Positions 5,471 to 10,138 of a stretch of 10,138 nucleotides of DNA are shown here, one piece after another (the first letter of the stretch is position 1; each line of letters opens with the position of its first letter). The stretch is from Planctomycetales bacterium. GTDB lineage: Bacteria > Planctomycetota > Phycisphaerae > SM23-33. The notes beneath the pieces were generated by a model that was not told where the DNA came from, did not search any database, and saw nothing but the letters and a program-made list of their open reading frames with translations. A program made the translations under genes and the position numbers. The stretch lies in the NCBI GenBank assembly GCA_030631125.1, contig DAOVLS010000061.1, forward strand, positions 1 through 10,138, read 5' to 3'.

Positions 5471-6452
5471 ACCCGCTCTTCCTGTTCGTCAAAATACCAC
5501 AGGCGTTTCGTACGCGGGTCATCGTGGATTCAGCGACTTCGCGGGCTTTTTGGCTTCCGGTGCGGAGAACGTCACGGACGAAGTCGGGATTCTTTTCCAG
5601 TTCAATGTATTTTTCGCGCGCCTCGGCGAACAGGTCGTTAACCAGTTCGGCAAGTCGCCCCTTGGCGTGCCCGTACCCGTAGCCGCCGGCGCGGTATTTT
5701 TTCTCGATGTCTTCGAGTTCCGCCGGATCAGCCAGCAACTTCAGCAATGTAAAGACGTTGCATTTTTCCGGGTCTTTGGGCTCTTCCAGCGGGGTCGAAT
5801 CTGTAACGATCTGCGCGCATCGTTTCTTCGTACCCTTGGCGGTCTGGAATATCTCGATGGTATTATTGTAACTCTTGGACATTTTTTGCCCGTCGATACC
5901 CGGCACGACGGCTACCTCCGGCACGATGTGCGCCTCCGGCACTACGAGGGTCTCGCCGAAAGCGAGGTTGAACTTAATCGCCAGGTCGCGCGTCATCTCA
6001 ACGTGCTGCTTCTGATCCTGCCCGACGGGCACGATATTGGAGTCGTAGATAAGGATGTCGGCAGCCTGGAGGACGGGATAATCCAGCAGCCCCATATTGG
6101 CGGGCAGACCACGGGCGATCTTGTCTTTGTAACTGTGTGCCTTTTGCATAAGCCCGACCGGGCAGAGGCAGTTGAGCACCCATGCCAGTTCCGTTACCTG
6201 CGGCACGTCGGACTGGAGGAAAAAGACGCTTCTTTCCGGGTCGATTCCCAACGCCAGAAAAGCCGCAGCCACGTGCGTGGTGATTTCCTCCATTTGTTTT
6301 TTGTCGGAGATGGTGGTCAGCGCGTGGTAGTTGGCGATGAAGTAGAAACACTCGTTTCCCTCATCCTGGAATTTCAGGTACTGCCGGATCGCACCAAAAT
6401 AGTTTCCAAGGTGCAACCGGCCCGAAGGCTGTATGCCAGAAAGAGATCGCAT
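5469..6452 (-). CDS. trpS: Tryptophan--tRNA ligase
   Basis: This is a 327-residue class I aminoacyl-tRNA synthetase of normal bacterial TrpS length. The ATP-binding HIGH motif appears as HLGN at 14-17 (GIQPSGRLHLGNYFGA) and KMSKS is at 190-194. Tryptophan-pocket and dimer segments are present: ANMGLLDYPVLQAADILIYD, VPVGQDQKQHVE. It charges tRNA-Trp in the cytosol. A GGAG site nine bases before the ATG supports the start. It follows the site-2 protease gene on the same strand with a 58-base gap, a pairing seen in many bacteria, so the two are probably cotranscribed. The last four codons (RKSG) and the stop belong to a sequence shared with the 3' end of the RAYT gene, suggesting the original C-terminus was altered by repeat insertion. 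Confidence 0.96.
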   Translation of the reverse strand: MRSLSGIQPSGRLHLGNYFGAIRQYLKFQDEGNECFYFIANYHALTTISDKKQMEEITTHVAAAFLALGIDPERSVFFLQSDVPQVTELAWVLNCLCPVGLMQKAHSYKDKIARGLPANMGLLDYPVLQAADILIYDSNIVPVGQDQKQHVEMTRDLAIKFNLAFGETLVVPEAHIVPEVAVVPGIDGQKMSKSYNNTIEIFQTAKGTKKRCAQIVTDSTPLEEPKDPEKCNVFTLLKLLADPAELEDIEKKYRAGGYGYGHAKGRLAELVNDLFAEAREKYIELEKNPDFVRDVLRTGSQKAREVAESTMTRVRNACGILTNRKSG

Positions 6453-6510
6453 TGTTGTAGTCTCCGTTTTTTTGTTTTTCCGGTGAACCTTTGAGAATCT
6501 GTGAACACTA

Positions 6511-7254
6511 CTACCGCCAGGGCAAGTACTGACTGTAGTGCCACCAGGCAGAATTGAACAGGACTTCCGCTTTGGTTCCGAGCAGGAGTTCTATCGTCGG
6601 CCAGATTATGCTGTTCAGAAATATACCGATCGGGTTGATAATGTGTCTGCCGGTAATTGTTCTAATCAGCCATGGTATCACGAGCAGTCCCAGCAGTACC
6701 ATGCGCCCGGAGCGGACCTGGAATTCCATGAATTGCCTCTGCTTATTGCGAGGCAGCAATTCCCTGACGACGTGATGCCCGTCGAGCGGATAGAGCGGGA
6801 TCAGGTTGAAAGCAGTCAATGCCAGATTAATGATCATCAGGAACGAAAGCATAAAGGCCGTAATGCCCATTGGCGTCGGTGGTGTAGCGGAGTCGGGGTC
6901 AACCGAAACGCCCGCTGCCGCCATAATGTTCAGCGCGGCCGCAGCCAGAACGAGCAGCAGCAGGTTCATACCCACGCCGGCCAGCGAGACGCAGATATCG
7001 CCCTTTCGACGGGGGTGGAGGTTATTGGGGTTGACCGGAACGGGCTTGGCCCACCCGAACGGGCCGAACAGGAAGCAAAGCGTTCCCAGCAGGGATATAT
7101 GCGCCAGCGGGTTGAGTGTAACTCTGCCCTGCAAGCGGGCTGTATGGTCGCCGAACGCCATCGCCACCCGCGCATGCCCGTACTCGTGCAGGGTCAGACT
7201 CAACAACACCGGCACGGCAATCAGGCCTATTCCATATAAATCCTGTGGATTCAT
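6511..7254 (-). CDS. Site-2 protease family (M50) membrane metalloprotease
   Basis: The protein has 247 residues from the ATG at 7254. HEYGH at 23-27 is the HExxH zinc motif in the first membrane segment. NLIPLYPLDGHH at about 150-161 supplies the third ligand, Asp158. About six hydrophobic segments fit the compact rhomboid-like M50 group that lacks a PDZ domain. Such enzymes cut substrates within the membrane; the substrate here is unknown. An upstream TTG at 7290 would add 12 hydrophilic residues, but AAGGGAG lies directly before the ATG at 7254, so I prefer that start. It heads the minus-strand gene run and is divergent from kdsD, with a palindromic element in the shared upstream region. 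Confidence 0.92.
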   Translation of the reverse strand: MNPQDLYGIGLIAVPVLLSLTLHEYGHARVAMAFGDHTARLQGRVTLNPLAHISLLGTLCFLFGPFGWAKPVPVNPNNLHPRRKGDICVSLAGVGMNLLLLVLAAAALNIMAAAGVSVDPDSATPPTPMGITAFMLSFLMIINLALTAFNLIPLYPLDGHHVVRELLPRNKQRQFMEFQVRSGRMVLLGLLVIPWLIRTITGRHIINPIGIFLNSIIWPTIELLLGTKAEVLFNSAWWHYSQYLPWR

Positions 7255-7256
7255 GA

Positions 7257-7263
7257 CTCCCTT
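7257..7263 (-). promoter_or_regulatory. Ribosome binding site that decides the M50 protease start
   Basis: AAGGGAG on the minus strand ends two bases before the ATG at 7254. The spacing is short but the match is strong, and no such site precedes the alternative TTG at 7290. Confidence 0.5.
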
Positions 7264-7310
7264 ATTACTTGACCGGCGCTGAATCGGCAAGTCATAATGG
7301 TTTCATTAAA

Positions 7311-7405
7311 GGGTGCCATGCTCTCGCCCGAAGGGAGTGAGCATGTAGTTACTCACCTTGTGTGGTAGTTCATGCCCACCCGCTCCGCGTGAGGGCATGG
7401 CACCC
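7311..7405. repeat. Paired inverted REP-like element with 11-bp terminal repeats
   Basis: GGGTGCCATGC at 7311-7321 is the exact reverse complement of 7395-7405. Inside each end is a hairpin: CATGCTC/GAGCATG (7317-7323 with 7339-7345, CCGAAGG-type loop) and CATGCCC/GGGCATG (7371-7377 with 7393-7399). The two halves are diverged inverted copies of one unit, arranged like a BIME. GTAG occurs just inside both hairpins (7345-7348 and 7365-7368). It lies between the divergent M50 and kdsD genes, where their promoters should be. I could not assign convincing promoter boxes there. Confidence 0.72.
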
Positions 7406-7431
7406 ACAGGTGGTTTTTCCTGTATCGAAAC

Positions 7432-8439
7432 ATGGCTGATACTTATCCTAATCTCGAAGTCGCCCGAAGGGTGATAGCGACTGAGGCCGAGTGCATCGGC
7501 GCACTGGCCGGTCGCATAGACGAGCGTTTTGCCGCCGCTGCCGATGCGGTCTATCAATGCGGCGGGACGGTTGTCCTGACGGGTATCGGAAAGGCGGGCA
7601 TTGTTGCGCAGAAGGTATCGGCTACGCTCGCATCCACCGGCACGCCGAGCATTTTCCTGCATCCGGTCGAGGCCCTTCACGGCGACCTCGGGCGCGTCCG
7701 CCGAGACGACGTTGTAATCATCCTTTCACACAGCGGAACTACCGAGGAGATTATCCGCCTGGTTGACCATCTCAAGGCCAGGGGGGCGCACCTTGTGGCG
7801 ATTACCGCTACGGACGATTCGCCACTTGCCGAGTATGCCGACATCGTCCTTTGCTACGGCGATGTGGACGAGGCCTGCCCGCTGGGTTTGGCGCCGTCGG
7901 CATCGACCAGTTGCATGTTGGCGCTGGGCGACGCACTGGCGCTGACGGTGATGGATATGAGGAATTTCTCGCCGGAGGAGTTTGCCGCCTTCCATCCGGT
8001 AGGGGCGTTGGGCAGGAGCCTTATGAAGGTCGAGGAGGCGATGACCTTCCGCAGCGGCGAGCGGCTTCCCGTCGCCGATGAGAACCAGACGGTCCGCCGG
8101 GTCCTTACCGACGCAGAGAAGGTAAAGCGCCGAGCCGGCGCGGTGCTGCTGGTCGATGAGGCCGGGAAACTCACGGGCATCCTGACCGACGGCGACCTGC
8201 GACGAAGGATTATCCGGGACGGCGACGCGTTCCTCGACTCACCCGCCGGCGAGGTGATGCACCGAGCCCCGAAGCACATCGCCGCGGGCGAACTGGCCAG
8301 CGAGGCAATGGCCATTATGAACGAGTATCGCATCGACGAACTGCCGGTGGTCGATTCCGACGGAAAACCGATAGGTCTGCTGGACGTGCAGGACCTGGTG
8401 GGATTGAAGGCGCTTGGAAGCGGACAGAACGGGAAGTAG
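7432..8439 (+). CDS. kdsD: Arabinose-5-phosphate isomerase (KpsF/GutQ family)
   Basis: The protein has 335 residues. A SIS domain spans about 35-175: GIGKAG at 51-56, ILSHSGTTEE at 97-106, FHPVGALG at 187-194. Lys54, Glu106, Glu147 and His188 lie where the catalytic residues of E. coli KdsD (Lys59, Glu111, Glu152, His193) are expected, with a constant offset of five. Two CBS domains follow at about 203-262 and 275-330. The enzyme interconverts ribulose-5-phosphate and arabinose-5-phosphate, the first step toward Kdo. kdsC and an lptC-like gene follow on the same strand, which argues for the LPS role over a GutQ-type role. No clear ribosome site precedes the ATG. The stop is followed at once by a repeat-rich spacer. 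Confidence 0.94.
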   Translation: MADTYPNLEVARRVIATEAECIGALAGRIDERFAAAADAVYQCGGTVVLTGIGKAGIVAQKVSATLASTGTPSIFLHPVEALHGDLGRVRRDDVVIILSHSGTTEEIIRLVDHLKARGAHLVAITATDDSPLAEYADIVLCYGDVDEACPLGLAPSASTSCMLALGDALALTVMDMRNFSPEEFAAFHPVGALGRSLMKVEEAMTFRSGERLPVADENQTVRRVLTDAEKVKRRAGAVLLVDEAGKLTGILTDGDLRRRIIRDGDAFLDSPAGEVMHRAPKHIAAGELASEAMAIMNEYRIDELPVVDSDGKPIGLLDVQDLVGLKALGSGQNGK

Positions 8440-8465
8440 TAGTCGGTAGTCGGGATTTTGCAAAA

Positions 8466-8668
8466 GCCGCGGAGCGGCGCCTTGCTTAGTCCCGGGCGGA
8501 AGCCCGGGGTTGAAGGGATGCACCGCGGGCATAAGCCCCAGCGGGGCGCCTTACGATTGTCTGACGTAACGAGTTGCGATTAAGACGCCCCATACGGGGC
8601 TTCCAAATCGTAGCGCGATTTGTTCCACGGGCTGCCGCCCGTGGCTAAGAAAGACGCCGCTCTGCGGC
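8466..8668. repeat. Imperfect ~200-bp palindromic element between kdsD and kdsC
   Basis: The left arm (about 8466-8515) and the reverse complement of the right arm (about 8620-8668) share most positions: AGCCGC..AGCGGCG, CTT.CTTAG and CGGGCGG.AGCCCG. Seven small hairpins are packed in: GCCGC/GCGGC at 8466-8478, CCCGGGC/GCCCGGG at 8491-8508, GCCCC/GGGGC at 8535-8547, GCCCC/GGGGC at 8587-8600, AAATCG/CGATTT at 8605-8621, CCACGGGC/GCCCGTGG at 8625-8644 and GCCGC/GCGGC at 8656-8668. Flanking it are AGTAGTCGGTAGTC (8439-8452) and, inverted, CGGCTACTGACTGATTATCGGCTACT (in two parts, 8665-8690). This fills the 260-base gap; no gene is supported. It probably reduces or modulates readthrough from kdsD into kdsC. 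Confidence 0.75.
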
Positions 8669-8699
8669 TACTGACTGATTATCGGCTACTAATTACAAG

Positions 8700-9221
8700 A
8701 TGTCAAAATCACCGGATAATATTGAATTACTGATCCTCGACGTTGACGGCGTCCTGACGGATGGTCGGATTATTCTCGATGCCGACGGGCGCGAGGCGAA
8801 GTGTTTTTGCGTTCTTGACGGGGCGGGGATGAAATATTTCCAGCGGGTCGGCAAGCGGATTGCGATAATCACCGGCAGGGAAAGCCCCGCCGTTGCGCAT
8901 CGGGCGGCGGAACTCGGCGTGAAGATCGTCATCCAGGGCGCGAAGGACAAACTACCGGCCTACGAATCGGTCCTGACCGAACTGAAATTGACTGATGAAC
9001 AGACGGCGGTGATGGGCGACGACCTTCCGGACCTGCCTATGATGCGGCGGTGCGGTTTCGCCATTGCCCCGGCCAACGCCGTCGAAGAGGTCCGCCGGAT
9101 CGCGGCGGTCGTAACCGAAAAGTCCGGCGGCCAAGGCGCCGTCCGACAGGCCATTGAATATATCCTGAAACACACCGGGCAATGGGACTCAATCCTGCAA
9201 CGATACCGTCAGGAAAACTGA
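8700..9221 (+). CDS. kdsC: Kdo-8-phosphate phosphatase
   Basis: This is a 173-residue HAD-superfamily protein of the length usual for KdsC. DVDGVLTDG (nucleophile Asp14, acid/base Asp16), IITGRES with Thr58, a Lys in GAKDK (82-84) and GDDLPDLPMM (Asp107, Asp108) give the four HAD motifs. GGQGAVRQ near 143-150 is the conserved KdsC tail that helps shape the active site of the tetramer. It dephosphorylates Kdo-8-phosphate in the cytosol to give Kdo for LPS inner core. It overlaps the next gene by one base (TGATG), so these two are translationally coupled. No strong ribosome site is visible before the ATG. Confidence 0.95.
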   Translation: MSKSPDNIELLILDVDGVLTDGRIILDADGREAKCFCVLDGAGMKYFQRVGKRIAIITGRESPAVAHRAAELGVKIVIQGAKDKLPAYESVLTELKLTDEQTAVMGDDLPDLPMMRRCGFAIAPANAVEEVRRIAAVVTEKSGGQGAVRQAIEYILKHTGQWDSILQRYRQEN

Positions 9222-10138
9222 TGAAAAGAAGGCTGAAAATACTGTTCGGGACGTTCGGGGTCGTACTGTCGGCCTTTATTTTGTATTTCCTTGTCAGCGA
9301 GAAGGATATTTCGTCGGTGTGGCGGCGTTCCGATCCCTCCACCAGACCCGCCGGCGGCAAACTGGAGTCGATCCCCGGAGTAGGCCATGTGGCTCCTGTG
9401 CGCGAGCCGATAATTTACCAGTACGATAAGCACCACAACCTTCAGGCCAAGTACACAGCCGACAAATCAGAAAAGGTCGGCGATAAACTTTATCTGACGA
9501 ACCCGAAGGTCCAATGGTATCTCCGCGACGGTGAGATAATTATCATCCAGGCCCAGCGCGGGATAATCACAGCCGACGAAGCCGCCGGTAAATGGAATAT
9601 CCGCAGCGGGCTGTTGAGGGACGAGGATAAAATCCGGATTACCATCGACCGCAGCCGGGACGCCGACCCGGACCGCCCGCCGCTGGAGCAGAGGCCTGAC
9701 GATGGGGTCAGGATTCTCGTCGATAAAGAGGTGCGTTTCGACAATGACCTGCTGACGATCGAATCCGACGGCGGTGTAAGCGTCGCTTCCAAAGAGGCCG
9801 ATATTACCGGCAGGGGCCTGCGGATAGCCTGGAGCGAGGAGCCGCGACAACTCCGTGAACTGCGAATAATCCACGGCGACCGCATGGTAATCCGTGAAGG
9901 CCGGGACAGTTTCATCGGCAGGATGTCCCTGCCGGGCGGTGCCGAACCGGGCAAGGACGCTACGACGAAACCGTCTGTCGCCCGCGCCGAGACACCGGCC
10001 AGTATGCCTGCGACCGCACCGGCGACCGCACCGGCGACCGTACCGACGACCGCACCGGCGACCGCACCGGCCGGGCCTGCTCCGATTATGCCGGATACCT
10101 ATGTGGTTACGATAAGCGACAATGTCATCGTAACCAGC
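9221..10138 (+). CDS. lptC: LptC-like LPS export protein, possibly with a following OstA-like part (3' truncated by window)
   Basis: The frame starts at the ATG overlapping the kdsC stop and is open to the window end, at least 306 residues. MKRRLKILFGTFGVVLSAFILYFLV gives one N-terminal membrane anchor (about 6-25; shown in part: FGVVLSAFILYFLV). The periplasmic part has beta-jellyroll-like segments: IIYQYDKHHNLQAKYTADK, LYLTNPKVQWYLRDGEIIII, VRFDNDLLTIESDGGVSV. This layout and the place after kdsC fit LptC, which carries LPS from the LptBFG transporter to LptA. Residues 264-283 form an Ala/Thr/Pro repeat linker, and YVVTISDNVIVTS after it looks like the start of a second OstA-type domain. 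The gene symbol rests mainly on context, since LptC sequences are poorly conserved. Confidence 0.75.
   Translation, partial: MKRRLKILFGTFGVVLSAFILYFLVSEKDISSVWRRSDPSTRPAGGKLESIPGVGHVAPVREPIIYQYDKHHNLQAKYTADKSEKVGDKLYLTNPKVQWYLRDGEIIIIQAQRGIITADEAAGKWNIRSGLLRDEDKIRITIDRSRDADPDRPPLEQRPDDGVRILVDKEVRFDNDLLTIESDGGVSVASKEADITGRGLRIAWSEEPRQLRELRIIHGDRMVIREGRDSFIGRMSLPGGAEPGKDATTKPSVARAETPASMPATAPATAPATVPTTAPATAPAGPAPIMPDTYVVTISDNVIVTS
10010..10069 (+). repeat. Five tandem 12-bp repeats encoding an Ala-Thr-Ala-Pro linker
   Basis: Units of GCGACCGCACCG run from 10010 to 10069, five copies with one change each in the third and fourth. They are in frame in the lptC-like gene and encode ATAP repeats, a flexible linker between two periplasmic parts. 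Copy number may vary between strains by slippage. Confidence 0.9.

Noticed and set aside
5388..6494. 368-residue open frame on the plus strand opposite trpS
   Set aside because: It overlaps a full-length, motif-complete trpS on the other strand and has no recognisable domain or ribosome site. It is a shadow frame.
6538..7282. Long plus-strand frames opposite the M50 protease gene
   Set aside because: The minus-strand frame carries HEYGH, PLDGHH and membrane segments. The plus-strand products are Arg/His/Gln-rich and have no family features.
7311..7405. Possible tRNA or structured ncRNA because of the cloverleaf-like fold
   Set aside because: There is no T-loop, anticodon stem or acceptor consensus. 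The symmetry of the two halves fits an inverted repeat pair better.
8440..8699. CRISPR array or tandem repeat array between kdsD and kdsC
   Set aside because: The hairpins differ from each other, are in inverted rather than direct orientation, and are not separated by uniform spacers. No cas genes are present.

Overview
The window looks like chromosome from a Gram-negative bacterium that makes Kdo-containing lipopolysaccharide and also uses the ScpA/SMC condensin type. That mix, the kdsD-kdsC-lptC order, the site-2 protease-trpS-scpA order and the dense GC-rich palindromes between genes fit the PVC group, most likely a planctomycete of the Phycisphaerae kind. This placement is inference from gene content; no rRNA or other marker is present.

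Layout. 2-349: 3' end of an unrecognised gene. 350-558: a nested palindromic element that starts right after its stop codon. 678-1628 and 1835-2698 (+): a CsgG-type lipoprotein and a secreted protein of unknown function, separated by a repeat-rich spacer. 2704-7254 (-): seven genes on one strand. In transcription order these are a site-2 protease, trpS, a REP-associated tyrosine transposase (RAYT), scpA, a RidA-family gene that reads in frame into a DUF4258 toxin-like domain, and a DUF2283 antitoxin-like gene. 7432-10138 (+): kdsD, kdsC and the start of an lptC-like gene, which form an LPS inner-core/export cluster divergent from the protease gene.

How they work together. KdsD and KdsC act in the Kdo branch (arabinose-5-phosphate formation and Kdo-8-phosphate dephosphorylation), and LptC-like proteins help move finished LPS across the periplasm. 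ScpA is the kleisin of the SMC complex. The DUF4258/DUF2283 pair resembles a small toxin-antitoxin module.

The most notable signal is repetitive. The RAYT gene at 4692-5321 sits between two inverted pairs of one short REP-like hairpin sequence (4631-4716 and 5351-5470). Its last codons and stop lie inside one copy, and the end of trpS lies in another. Three more palindromic elements (350-558, 7311-7405, 8466-8668) occupy other intergenic spaces. The second point of interest is the missing stop codon between the RidA and DUF4258 domains. I saw no tRNA, rRNA, CRISPR array or prophage genes.
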